From Jatrophihabitans sp. (lineage in GTDB: Bacteria > Actinomycetota > Actinomycetes > Mycobacteriales > Jatrophihabitantaceae), in assembly GCA_036389035.1 (NCBI GenBank), contig DASVQQ010000034.1, forward strand, positions 1-64,000: 64,000 nt of DNA. The letters are read 5' to 3'. The notes under the pieces were generated by a model that did no database searches, had not been told where the DNA came from, and saw only the letters and a list, made by a program, of their open reading frames with translations. The position numbers and the translations under genes are program-made. Below, one piece after another: positions 8,793 through 17,338 of the stretch; position 1 is the stretch's first letter, and each line of letters opens with the position of its first letter.

Positions 8793-10987
8793 CAGCTGTC
8801 GTCCCGTCCGCTCTGGTCATCGGTTTGTCGTCGCAGGCCCCGGCGGGCCGCGGCGCGCTCGGCCGCGGTGGCGCCGGTGATCGGGGTCGCCGCGCCGGTG
8901 GTCACTGTCGGCTTGGTGGTGGCGGCCCGGGTGGCGGAGCCGGCCGGTGGCCGGTCCCCGGCGTCCATCGCGGTGGCGGTGTGCACGGGCTCGCTGGTTC
9001 GCTGACCACCGCCGCCCTTGGCCTTGGTCAACGGAACCGAGCCCGAGCTCATCGCCCCTGAGCTCATCGCGGGCGCGGCCATGCCCGCGCCCACTCCGGC
9101 GGTGGCGAGTTCGGGCTCGGGAAGGGTGCGGGTGACGATGCCGCCGGCGCGCGCCTGGTCCAGCCCGGTGAACCGGGCCGAGCCGAACGCCTTGCTGCGG
9201 GAGAACAGCGACACCAGCGGGTGGGTGAACAGGAACACCACGATCAGGTCGATCACCGTGGACAGGCCGAGGGTGAACGCGAAGCCCTTCACCTCACCGG
9301 CCGCGAAGTAGTAGAGCGTCGCGGCGGCCAGGAAGGAGACCGTGTCGGCCGACAGGATGGTGCGCCGGGACCGTTCCCAGGCTCTCGGGATGGCGACCCG
9401 CATGGTCCGGCCTTCGTGCACCTCGTCCTTTATTCGTTCGAAGAAGACCACGAACGAGTCGGCGGTGATACCGACGGCGACGATGAAACCGGCGATACCG
9501 GCCAGGGTGAGCGTGAACCCGATCTGCTCGCCCAGGATCACCAGCATCGCGTAGGTCAGGCCACCGGAGACCGCCAGCGAGACGACCGTCACCAGCCCCA
9601 GCGCCCGGTAGTACAGCAGCGAGTAGATCACCACCAGGAACAGCCCGATGCCACCCGCGAGCAGGCCGGCCTTCATCTGCTCGATGCCCAGCGTCGGCGA
9701 GACCGAGGTGGCCGACTGCTGGACGAAGCTCAGCGGCAGCGCGCCGTACTTCAGCGAGTTGGCCAGATTGGTCGCCGAGGCCTCGTTGAAGTTGCCGCTG
9801 ATCTCGGTGGTGCCGGCGATGGTGTCCTGGATGGTGGAGGCGACGATCACCTTGGTGTCGAGGGTGTCGGCGACCTGGTTGCCGATGTCGTTGGGGCTGA
9901 CCTTGACGTTGTGCTTGGAGGTGTAGTCAGCCCAGGCGGCCTGGCCCTTGGGCTTGAGGTCCAGGCTGACCGTCCAGCTGAACTGGCCCGGGCTGGTGCC
10001 GGGCGCCTGGGCGGTGGCGGTCTTGACCTCGGTGCCGGGCACGATCACCGGCCCGAGCAGGTACTTGGTCTGGTTGGCCTGGTCGCAGGTGATCATCGGC
10101 TTGCTGGGGACGTCCAGCGGCTTGGTGGTGTCGTTGCACGGCCAGGCGTCGATGGCGGCCTTGAGCTTGGCCTGCCGGTCGGCGGGCATCGCGGCCAGGG
10201 CCGCCGGAGTGGTGGGCGGGGTGAAGCCGAGCTGCTTCCACTGGTCGACCGGCGCGGACGGGTCGACGGCGGCGCTGCCCGACCCGGACGGCGACGGCGC
10301 GGCCGATCCGCTGGCCGACGGCGACGGCGCGGCCGATCCGCTGGCCGACGGCGCGGACGGGCTGGCCGAGGGCGCCGGCGAGGTGGTAGCGGCGGCGTTC
10401 GGCACGATCCGGCCGCGCGGTGACGGCGAGGTGGAGGCCGAGCCGGACCCGGCGGGCTTGGCGGTGCCCGACGGTGCGGCGCTGCCAGACGGAGAGCTGC
10501 TGCCCGACGGTGCGGCGCTGCCGGACGGAGAGGTGCTGGCCGAGGCCGACGGCGTGGCCGAGCCGGAGCCCGACGGCGCGGGCGCGGCCGAGACCGGCTC
10601 CATCAGCAGCGGGCGCATCTGCAGCAGCGCGGTGCCGCCGACGTCCTTGATGTCGTCGGCGCCGGCGCCGGGCACCGAGACCACGATGCGGTCATTGCCC
10701 TGGGTGACCACCTCGGCCGAGGAGACCCCCAACCCGTTGACGCGGTTGGAGATGATCTGGCGCGCCTGGTCCATGGAGGCCTTGGTGGGGGCCTTGCCGT
10801 TCTCGGTCTGCGCCTTCAGGATGACCTGCGCGCCGCCCTCGAGGTCCAGTCCCAGCTTGGGGGTGCGCGAGTGATTGGGCAGGAAGACGATGCCGTACAG
10901 GACGACGAACAAACCCAGGAGCACTGCGAAATAACGCCCGACGCGCAGCGTTCCGGCAGTTGGTGCCACGGAAATTGATCTCCTCAT
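8792..10987 (-). CDS. secD: Protein translocase subunit SecD with low-complexity insert
   Basis: Larger half of the SecDF export motor. At 731 residues it is far longer than an average SecD. It opens with one helix and 'PKLGLDLEGGAQVIL', the signature of the family, followed by the P1 head 'GNDRIVVSVPGA'. A Ser/Ala/Pro/Gly-rich stretch (residues about 135-245), partly built from DNA repeats of about 30-36 bp, interrupts the P1 region. The C-terminal helices carry 'GFIVAVGITADSFVVFFERI'. About 110 further disordered, Ala/Thr-rich residues form the tail. The reading frame is open throughout, so the insert looks like real expansion. The upstream sequence lacks a ribosome site and carries TGTAAT, suggesting a leaderless message. 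Confidence 0.94.
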   Translation of the reverse strand: MRRSISVAPTAGTLRVGRYFAVLLGLFVVLYGIVFLPNHSRTPKLGLDLEGGAQVILKAQTENGKAPTKASMDQARQIISNRVNGLGVSSAEVVTQGNDRIVVSVPGAGADDIKDVGGTALLQMRPLLMEPVSAAPAPSGSGSATPSASASTSPSGSAAPSGSSSPSGSAAPSGTAKPAGSGSASTSPSPRGRIVPNAAATTSPAPSASPSAPSASGSAAPSPSASGSAAPSPSGSGSAAVDPSAPVDQWKQLGFTPPTTPAALAAMPADRQAKLKAAIDAWPCNDTTKPLDVPSKPMITCDQANQTKYLLGPVIVPGTEVKTATAQAPGTSPGQFSWTVSLDLKPKGQAAWADYTSKHNVKVSPNDIGNQVADTLDTKVIVASTIQDTIAGTTEISGNFNEASATNLANSLKYGALPLSFVQQSATSVSPTLGIEQMKAGLLAGGIGLFLVVIYSLLYYRALGLVTVVSLAVSGGLTYAMLVILGEQIGFTLTLAGIAGFIVAVGITADSFVVFFERIKDEVHEGRTMRVAIPRAWERSRRTILSADTVSFLAAATLYYFAAGEVKGFAFTLGLSTVIDLIVVFLFTHPLVSLFSRSKAFGSARFTGLDQARAGGIVTRTLPEPELATAGVGAGMAAPAMSSGAMSSGSVPLTKAKGGGGQRTSEPVHTATAMDAGDRPPAGSATRAATTKPTVTTGAATPITGATAAERAAARRGLRRQTDDQSGRDDS

Positions 10988-10992
10988 TCGTA

Positions 10993-10998
10993 ATTACA
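10993..10998 (-). promoter_or_regulatory. -10 box of secD, leaderless promoter
   Basis: TGTAAT on the minus strand matches the -10 consensus at five of six positions and ends five bases before the secD ATG, so transcription would begin at or next to the start codon. No Shine-Dalgarno sequence is seen. Confidence 0.45.
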
Positions 10999-11121
10999 CG
11001 CTCGCATGCCCTTCACGGGTGCGGGCGCCTCAGCCGATCACCGTATTCTCCCCGGTTGCGGACTCGGCCGATAGTATGACCGATCGTCTTGTGGATTGCG
11101 CACCACGACCGGCAAACCGGT

Positions 11122-11508
11122 CTAACTCGGGCTGGCGCCGTCCGGCCGAGGGCCGCGGTCCGAGTCCGCGGAGTCCTTGGTCAGGCTGACCTGCCCGCCG
11201 CCGTCTCCGGCGATCGGCTCGCGGTAGTGCTCGGGCAGCTCGCTCGCCTCGCGCAGCGCCGCGATCGTCCAGCGCACCTCGACCCCGGGCGCGATGGACA
11301 GCAACACGGTGTCGTCGGGGTTCACCGAGACCACTGTCCCGTACAGGCCAGAGGTGGTCATCACGTCGGTGCCGGCGGTGATCCGCTCCCGGCGAAGGCG
11401 GTCCGCGGTCGCCATCCGCTGCTTGTTGCGGCGCGAGTACATGATCATGGCGACCAGCAGCAGGGTCAGCAGGAGCAGCGGAAACATCTCCATCTGCGTC
11501 AATCCCAT
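11122..11508 (-). CDS. yajC: Preprotein translocase subunit YajC
   Basis: Small membrane protein that associates with SecDF. 128 residues: a hydrophobic N-terminal helix ('FPLLLLTLLLVAMIMYSRR'), then the conserved soluble part 'ITAGTDVMTTSGLYGTVVSV', and a charged, disordered tail. It lies just upstream of secD in the same orientation, the standard yajC-secD-secF order. Two possible starts exist (ATG at 11508 and another seven codons in). I kept the first, which has no obvious ribosome site. Confidence 0.92.
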   Translation of the reverse strand: MGLTQMEMFPLLLLTLLLVAMIMYSRRNKQRMATADRLRRERITAGTDVMTTSGLYGTVVSVNPDDTVLLSIAPGVEVRWTIAALREASELPEHYREPIAGDGGGQVSLTKDSADSDRGPRPDGASPS

Positions 11509-11593
11509 CTAGGTGGAGCCGGTGGTGGGCCGGCGCGGCTGCCCTTCAGGCGAGCTCAGGACAGCATTCGGACAGGGTCTGCCCACTCCAACG

Positions 11594-12631
11594 TCACAGG
11601 TCGTCGAAAAGTGTCGCGGAGGCGTGACCGGCCGGAGGCCGCAGGCCCAGGTGGTGCCAGGCGGCCGCGGTCGCGACCCGGCCGCGCGGGGTGCGGGCCA
11701 GCAGCCCGGCCCGGACCAGGAACGGCTCGGCGACCTCCTGGACGGTCTCGATCTCCTCACCGACCGCGACCGCCAGGGTGCTCACGCCGACCGGGCCACC
11801 GTTGAAGCGACGCACCAGCGCGTTCAGGACGGCCTTGTCCAACCGGTCCAGGCCCAGCTCGTCCACGTCGTAGACCTGCAGCGCCGCGTGCGCCACCTCG
11901 GCCGTGATCAGGCCGTCGGCGCGCACCTCGGCGAAGTCGCGCACCCGGCGCAGCAGCCGGTTGGCGATCCGGGGCGTCCCCCGGGACCGGCTGGCGATCT
12001 CGGCCGCGCCCTCGGGGGTGAGCCGGACCTCCAGCAGTCGGGCCGACCTGCTCAGCACCTGCTCCAGCTCCGGCACCTCGTAGAAGTCCATGTGCCCGGT
12101 GAAGCCGAACCGGTCCCGCAGCGGCCCGGTCAGCAGGCCGGCCCGGGTGGTGGCTCCGACCAGCGTGAACGGCGCCAGCTCCAGCGGGATGGCGGTCGCG
12201 CCCGGCCCCTTGCCGACCATCACGTCGACCCGGAAGTCCTCCATCGCCATGTAGAGCAGTTCCTCGGCAGGCCGCGCGATCCGGTGGATCTCGTCGATGA
12301 ACAGCACCTCGCCCTCGCCCAGGCTGGTCAGCAGCGCGGCCAGGTCACCGGCCCGCTCGATCGCCGGCCCGGAGGTCAGCCGGAAGGGCGCGCCGAGCTC
12401 AGCGGCGATGATCATGGCCAGGCTGGTCTTGCCCAGGCCGGGCGGGCCGGACAGCAGCACGTGATCGGGCGGCCGGCTACGGCGCAGCGCGCTCTCCAGC
12501 ACCACCTGCAGCTGCTCGCGGACCTTCGGCTGGCCGACGAACTCGGCCAGCCGCCTGGGTCGCAGGCTTGCCTCGACCTCGGTCTCATCGGCGTCGGAAA
12601 ACGGCGAGACGACGTCGCGATCCTCGCTCAT
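11594..12631 (-). CDS. ruvB: Holliday junction helicase motor RuvB
   Basis: AAA+ ATPase that drives branch migration of Holliday junctions with RuvA. 345 residues: Walker A 'SGPPGLGKTS' (residues 61-70), Walker B 'LFIDEIHR', sensor region 'LVGATTRAGLLTGPLRDRFG', and the C-terminal winged-helix domain with 'ALVRRFNGGPVGVSTLA' and 'RTPRGRVAT'. The same frame is open far upstream, but that part overlaps ruvA. The ATG at 12631 gives the normal RuvB length and leaves a 28-bp gap after the ruvA stop. Confidence 0.97.
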   Translation of the reverse strand: MSEDRDVVSPFSDADETEVEASLRPRRLAEFVGQPKVREQLQVVLESALRRSRPPDHVLLSGPPGLGKTSLAMIIAAELGAPFRLTSGPAIERAGDLAALLTSLGEGEVLFIDEIHRIARPAEELLYMAMEDFRVDVMVGKGPGATAIPLELAPFTLVGATTRAGLLTGPLRDRFGFTGHMDFYEVPELEQVLSRSARLLEVRLTPEGAAEIASRSRGTPRIANRLLRRVRDFAEVRADGLITAEVAHAALQVYDVDELGLDRLDKAVLNALVRRFNGGPVGVSTLAVAVGEEIETVQEVAEPFLVRAGLLARTPRGRVATAAAWHHLGLRPPAGHASATLFDDL

Positions 12632-12659
12632 CGGGCTGGGCCGCTCTTCGCGCAAGCGC

Positions 12660-13268
12660 TCATCGGGTCCGGCCGAGCAGCTGGATGGCGCGGCGCAGGA
12701 TGACCGCGACCTCGGGGTTGTCGCTGGACCCGGCGGCCACCTCCTCGATCGCCTCGGCGGCCTCCTTGCCGGTGAAGCCCAGGCCGGCCAGGGCGTGCAG
12801 CACCTGGTCCTTCCACGGCGCGATCGCGGTGACACCGGCCAGCGCGGAGCCGGCGTCCGAGCCGGTGATCGAGCCGATCCGGTCTCGCAGCTCGATGACG
12901 ATCTTCTCCGCGCCCTTGCGCCCGATGCCGGGCACCTTGACCAGCGCGGTGAGGTCACTGGTGGCGATCGCCCGGCGGACCTCGCGTGGCGGGTAGACCC
13001 CGAGGATGGTCTGCGCGAGCTTGGGACCGACCCCGTTGGCGGTCTGCAGCAGCTCGAACAGGCCGCGCTCGTCGTCGTCGGCGAAGCCGTACAGGGTCAG
13101 CGAGTCCTCCCGCACCACCAGGCTGGTGGCGAGTCGGGCGGTCTCGCCCACCCGCAGCCTGGCCAGCGTGCCCGGCGAGCACGAGACGGCCAGCCCGACG
13201 CCGCCCACCTCGACGACGGCCCCGTCCGGCCCCAGCGCGGCGACCCGGCCGTGCACGCTGGCGATCAT
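12660..13268 (-). CDS. ruvA: Holliday junction helicase subunit RuvA
   Basis: Binds the four-way junction and loads RuvB. The 202-residue protein starts 'MIASVHGRVAALGPDG', has the OB-fold 'VVREDSLTLYGFADDDER', the helix-hairpin-helix segments 'LLQTANGVGPKLAQTILG' and 'VPGIGRKGAEKIVIEL', and a C-terminal domain III that contacts RuvB. Its ATG overlaps the ruvC stop (ATGA). Confidence 0.97.
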   Translation of the reverse strand: MIASVHGRVAALGPDGAVVEVGGVGLAVSCSPGTLARLRVGETARLATSLVVREDSLTLYGFADDDERGLFELLQTANGVGPKLAQTILGVYPPREVRRAIATSDLTALVKVPGIGRKGAEKIVIELRDRIGSITGSDAGSALAGVTAIAPWKDQVLHALAGLGFTGKEAAEAIEEVAAGSSDNPEVAVILRRAIQLLGRTR

Positions 13269-13864
13269 CGGCGTACCCCGATCGGTGCCGAGCCCAGCGG
13301 CGTCGGGCCCAGCGGCGCCGACCCGCCGCCGCGGACCGGTCGGCGAGCGGCTGCCTTGGCCTGCGTCAGGGCGGCGTCCAGGCGGGCCTGGGCGGTGCCG
13401 CGCCAGAGGTGGCAGATCGCCAGCGCCAGGGCGTCAGCCGCGTCGGCCGGGGTCGGGGCGACGTCCAGCTTGAGGATGCGGGTCACCATCGCGGTGACCT
13501 GCGCCTTGTCCGCAGTGCCCGAACCGGTGATCGCGGCCTTCACCTCGGACGGGGTGTGCAGGTGCACGGCGATGCCGTGCCGGGCCGCGGCCACCATCGC
13601 CAGGCCGGCCGCCTGCGCGGTGCCGGTCACCGTCCGGACGTTCTGCTGGGCGAACACCCGCTCCACGACCACCACGTCAGGACGGTATTCCTCCACGGCG
13701 GCGGCCAGCGCGTCGGCCAGGCTCAGCAGCCGGGCCGCCAGCGGGTCGGTGGCCGGGGTCCGGACGACCTCGACGTGCACCAGCGTCAGCGCCCGGCCGG
13801 TGCTGCCCTGCACCACTCCGATGCCGCACCTGGTCAGGCCAGGGTCCACGCCGAGCACCCGCAT
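13265..13864 (-). CDS. ruvC: Crossover junction endonuclease RuvC
   Basis: Resolves Holliday junctions by paired nicks. 199 residues with the RNase H-like fold: first catalytic aspartate at residue 7 in 'VLGVDPGLTRCGIG', a glutamate in 'VVVERVFAQQN', and C-terminal aspartates in 'PTPADAADALALAICH'. The C-terminal 30 residues are an added basic/Gly tail. First gene of ruvCAB, with a LexA-type box 43 bp upstream, so DNA-damage induction is expected. Confidence 0.97.
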   Translation of the reverse strand: MRVLGVDPGLTRCGIGVVQGSTGRALTLVHVEVVRTPATDPLAARLLSLADALAAAVEEYRPDVVVVERVFAQQNVRTVTGTAQAAGLAMVAAARHGIAVHLHTPSEVKAAITGSGTADKAQVTAMVTRILKLDVAPTPADAADALALAICHLWRGTAQARLDAALTQAKAAARRPVRGGGSAPLGPTPLGSAPIGVRR

Positions 13865-13906
13865 GAGAACGCCTCACTCCAGAAACTGTCTTGTCGAACC
13901 ACTCAA

Positions 13907-13922
13907 TCGAACGGGCGTTCGA
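13907..13922. promoter_or_regulatory. LexA (SOS) box upstream of ruvCAB
   Basis: Perfect 16-bp inverted repeat TCGAACGGGCGTTCGA, matching the Gram-positive/actinobacterial SOS box form CGAAC-N4-GTTCG. It lies 43 bp upstream of ruvC, whose operon is a known LexA target in mycobacteria, and 87 bp before the divergent M50 protease gene. Binding is inferred from the sequence only. Confidence 0.85.
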
Positions 13923-13994
13923 CACTTTACCTGTGGGCGCGGCGCCGTCCCCTCAGACACGCGGCAGTCCCAGCCTGGTCCAAGCCGGGGTGCC

Positions 13995-14000
13995 TAGACT
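13995..14000 (+). promoter_or_regulatory. -10 box of the M50 protease gene
   Basis: TAGACT ends eight bases before the ATG at 14009, with no ribosome site between. A leaderless or nearly leaderless transcript is likely. Confidence 0.55.
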
Positions 14001-14008
14001 CCCTCAGC

Positions 14009-14815
14009 ATGACCCTGCCGTTTCGCCGAACGCCGCGAGCCGGCGTCCGGCCCAGCCCGGTCTTTCTCGCGGTGCTGGCGCTGGCCGCGGCCGGGGGTTA
14101 CGTGGCCTGGCAGGCCACCGAGCCCACCGGCCCCACCCAGACGGAACGGTTCGGCATCTTCGTGTTCGTCGTGGCCGGCTGGGTGGCCACCGTCTGCCTG
14201 CACGAGTTCGCACATGCCTACCTGGCCTGGCGCTTCGGCGACCACGAGGTCCAGGAGCGCGGCTATCTGACCCTGAACCCCTTGAAGTACAGCCACCCGG
14301 TGCTGTCGATCCTGCTGCCGGTGGTGTTCATCGCCCTCGGAGGCATCGGCCTGCCCGGCGGCGCGGTCTACCTGCACCCGCACCGGTTCCGCAGCAAGGC
14401 CCAGCGGGCGCTGGTGTCGCTGTCCGGCCCGGCGATCAACGTGGCCTTCGCGGCCGGCCTGCTGGTGTTGCTGAAGCAGGGGGACCTGTTCCACGGGCAC
14501 GGCGTCCTCTGGTTGGCGGTGGCTGCGCTGGCGCTGTTGCAGGTGATGGCCTCGGTGCTGAACCTGCTGCCGATTCCGGGACTGGACGGCTACGCCGCGA
14601 TCGAGCCCTATCTGGACCCGAAGTTCCAGCGCGCCGCCGAGCAGTTCAAGCCGTTCGGCATGCTGGCGCTGTTCGCGCTGATCATGATCCCGTCGGTGAA
14701 CCGGGTCTTCTTCGATGCCATCTACTGGCTGTACGAGCTCTCGGGAATGCACGGCGAGGGGCCCCAGTTCGGCATGCGACTGCTGAGGTTCTGGCAGGCG
14801 CCTGGGATCTGGTAG
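14009..14815 (+). CDS. Site-2-protease-family (M50) membrane metalloprotease
   Basis: 268 residues with about six hydrophobic segments. The zinc motif 'CLHEFAHAYLAW' (HExxH at residues 65-69) lies in the second helix, and the third zinc ligand motif is in 'NLLPIPGLDGY'. Both sit in membrane segments, as in intramembrane-cleaving proteases. No PDZ domain is present, so this is the short M50B-like form seen widely in actinobacteria next to housekeeping genes; its substrate is not known. The start was chosen from the -10 box immediately upstream. A hairpin follows the gene. Confidence 0.88.
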   Translation: MTLPFRRTPRAGVRPSPVFLAVLALAAAGGYVAWQATEPTGPTQTERFGIFVFVVAGWVATVCLHEFAHAYLAWRFGDHEVQERGYLTLNPLKYSHPVLSILLPVVFIALGGIGLPGGAVYLHPHRFRSKAQRALVSLSGPAINVAFAAGLLVLLKQGDLFHGHGVLWLAVAALALLQVMASVLNLLPIPGLDGYAAIEPYLDPKFQRAAEQFKPFGMLALFALIMIPSVNRVFFDAIYWLYELSGMHGEGPQFGMRLLRFWQAPGIW

Positions 14816-14858
14816 GCGCCTGAGGTTCTGGTAGGGCGCACCTGAGCGGCAGGGCACC

Positions 14859-14897
14859 CCGGGCGTGGCAGGACGCCCGGACGGGGCAGGTATTTTT
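14859..14897 (+). terminator. Hairpin terminator after the M50 gene
   Basis: CCGGGCGT and ACGCCCGG form a perfect 8-bp stem with a six-base loop (14859-14880). A T-tract (TATTTTTC) begins 10-12 bases later. The spacing between hairpin and T-run is longer than ideal. Confidence 0.5.
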
Positions 14898-15033
14898 CTT
14901 CACGACGGCGGCTCCTGACAGCGGGCCGCAGTGGCGTTAGCTGGGGGCGGCCTGAGAGCCGACACGTCGTTGTCACGCTCGCCCGGCAAGCTGGCCAGGT
15001 CGGGTTATCAAGAACGTCAGGGGAGCATCAGCA

Positions 15034-17283
15034 ATGCAGACACTCGCTCGGTTCGCGGTTCGCCGGCGCTGGTCCGTGGTGGCAGGCTGGATCCTGTTCA
15101 TCGTCGCGGCGCAGGCGTTGCTGGCCGGCCTCGGCGGCTCGGACTACCGCGACGACTTCAAGCTTCCGGGCACCGAGACCCAGACGGTGTCGGAGCTGCT
15201 GTCCGAGGCCGGCCTGGACAGTCAGAACGGCGCCACCGGCACCATGGTGCTGCACGCCCGCACCGGTGCCGTCCCTGACTACGCCCAGCGGGTGCAGCCG
15301 GCGCTGCGAGCGCTGTGCGACGGCGACTTCGGGATCGCCTCGGCGACCTCGCCCTACGGCATCGTCTCCTGCGCCCAGCCCAGCGGCCCGGCCGGCAGCC
15401 CGGGCGCTGAGGCGGCAGCGGCGGCACAGCTCAGCAAGGACCGCGCCATCGGGCTGGTGGAGCTGAACTGGGCCGAGCAGCAGCCGACGATCGCCCAGAT
15501 CGAGGACGTGCACGATGCCCTGAAGCCGCTGAACTCCGCCGATCTGCAGGTCGAGTTCACCGGCAACGTCTTCGAGGTGCTGGCCGCCGAGACCGGCGGC
15601 ATCCCGCCCGAGGTGCTCGGCTTCCTGGCTGCCCTGGTGATCCTGCTGCTGGTGTTCCGCACCATCGGCGCCACCGTGCTGCCGCTGATCAGCGCGATCG
15701 CCGCGATGGGCAGCGGGCTGGCCCTGATCGGGTTGCTCTCGCACCTCATGCCGGTGGCCACCTTCGCCAATCAGCTGGCATTGCTGATGATCCTGGGTGT
15801 CGGCGTCGACTACGCGCTGTTCATCGTCACCCGGCACCGGCGGAACCTGATGCGGGGCATGAGCGTCGAGGACTCGATCGTGGTCGCGCTCAACACCTCG
15901 GGACGGGCGGTGCTGTTCGCCGGAACGACGGTGTGCATCGCCCTGATGGGCCTGTGGGCGCTGGGGGTCAGCTTCCTGTACGGGGTGTCGCTGGGCACCG
16001 CGATCGGCGTCGCGCTGACGATGCTCGCCTCGCTGACCCTGATGCCCGCGCTGCTCAGCTTCCTCGGGGTCAGGGTGCTGCCCCGTGGCCAGCGCAGGGA
16101 TGTCCGCGCCGGCACCTTCGACCTCAGCGAGCACCGGGACTTCTGGTACCGCTGGTCGCACCTGGTCGAGCGCCGCAAGCTGGGACTGGGCGTGGCGGCC
16201 ATGGCGCTGCTGGCGGTCCTGGCGATCCCGTTCTTCTCGATGCAGCTGGGCTCCTCCGATCAGGGCAACGACCCCAAGGGCTCGACGACCCGCGCCGGCT
16301 ATGACCTGATCGCGCAGGGCTTCGGCTCCGGCTACAACTCCGGGCTGCAACTGGTGATCAGCGGTCCGCAAGCCACCGACCAGGCCTTTCTGGGCAAGGT
16401 CAGCCAGACCCTCACCGGCGTGACCGACGTCGCGCCCGAGAGCGTGCGGGCCCTGCCGGTCGGCCGCCAGATCGCGCTGGTCACCTTCAAGTCCACCACC
16501 TCGCCGCAGGACGCCAGGACCACCGAGCTGGTGAGGGAGCTGCGCGCGACGGTGCTCCCGCCGCTGTACGCCGGCACCGACAACCACATCTACGTCTACG
16601 GGATCACCGCGATCTTCGTCGACTTCGCCAAGGTGCTGTCGGCCAAGATGCCGCTGTTCTTCATCGCGGTGATCGGGCTGTCGTTCCTGTTGCTGATGGT
16701 CGCCTTCCGCAGCCTGATGATCCCGGTGACCGCCGCGGTGATGAACCTGCTGGCCGCCGGGGCGTCCTTCGGGGTGATCGTGGCGATCTTCCAGTGGGGC
16801 TGGCTGTCCGAAGCCCTCGGCATCGGCGGCGGCGGCCCGATCGAGGCCTTCGTCCCGGTGATGTTCTTCGCGATCCTGTTCGGCCTGTCGATGGACTACC
16901 AGGTGTTCCTGGTCAGCCGGATGCACGAGGAGTGGCTGCACACCCGCGACAACCGGCGTTCGATCACGGTCGGCCAGGGCGAGACCGGCGGCATCATCAC
17001 CGCCGCCGCCATCATCATGATCGCCGTGTTCGGCGGGTTCATCCTCGGCGACGCCCGGGTGATCAAGCTGTTCGGCATCGGCCTGGCCACGGCGGTGTTC
17101 CTGGACGCCTTCGTGGTCCGCACCGTCCTGGTGCCCTCGCTGATGCACCTGCTCGGCAATTCCAACTGGCACTACCCGAAGTGGCTGGACCGGATCACGC
17201 CACAGGTCTCGATCGAGGCCGCCGACACCGCTGAGCAGGACCCGGCCGGTCCGGGCGGCAACCGGGAGCTGGCCGGCGTCTAG
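15034..17283 (+). CDS. MMPL-family RND transporter
   Basis: 749-residue inner-membrane transporter of the MmpL/RND superfamily, which exports lipids or small hydrophobic molecules using the proton gradient. It shows the two-fold repeat of the family: helix 1 plus a loop with 'YRDDFKLPGTETQ', then the helix bundle with 'ILGVGVDYALFIVTRHRR', then a second half with 'LFGLSMDYQVFLVSRMHEE'. The paired Asp-Tyr motifs are the proton-relay residues of MmpL proteins. The start ATG follows AGGGGAG. No accessory MmpS gene is adjacent, so the cargo cannot be told. It stands alone between the M50 gene and convergent yebC. Confidence 0.92.
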   Translation: MQTLARFAVRRRWSVVAGWILFIVAAQALLAGLGGSDYRDDFKLPGTETQTVSELLSEAGLDSQNGATGTMVLHARTGAVPDYAQRVQPALRALCDGDFGIASATSPYGIVSCAQPSGPAGSPGAEAAAAAQLSKDRAIGLVELNWAEQQPTIAQIEDVHDALKPLNSADLQVEFTGNVFEVLAAETGGIPPEVLGFLAALVILLLVFRTIGATVLPLISAIAAMGSGLALIGLLSHLMPVATFANQLALLMILGVGVDYALFIVTRHRRNLMRGMSVEDSIVVALNTSGRAVLFAGTTVCIALMGLWALGVSFLYGVSLGTAIGVALTMLASLTLMPALLSFLGVRVLPRGQRRDVRAGTFDLSEHRDFWYRWSHLVERRKLGLGVAAMALLAVLAIPFFSMQLGSSDQGNDPKGSTTRAGYDLIAQGFGSGYNSGLQLVISGPQATDQAFLGKVSQTLTGVTDVAPESVRALPVGRQIALVTFKSTTSPQDARTTELVRELRATVLPPLYAGTDNHIYVYGITAIFVDFAKVLSAKMPLFFIAVIGLSFLLLMVAFRSLMIPVTAAVMNLLAAGASFGVIVAIFQWGWLSEALGIGGGGPIEAFVPVMFFAILFGLSMDYQVFLVSRMHEEWLHTRDNRRSITVGQGETGGIITAAAIIMIAVFGGFILGDARVIKLFGIGLATAVFLDAFVVRTVLVPSLMHLLGNSNWHYPKWLDRITPQVSIEAADTAEQDPAGPGGNRELAGV

Positions 17284-17338
17284 GAGTCACCGGCCGGGAA
17301 TCGCCAGCCAGACCCAGCGGGGCAAACGGCAAACGGCG

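Noticed and set aside
10256..10600. Frameshift or assembly error in secD
   Set aside because: The low-complexity stretch stays in one frame, is flanked by good SecD sequence on both sides, and its repeat units are multiples of three, so a real insert is the better reading.
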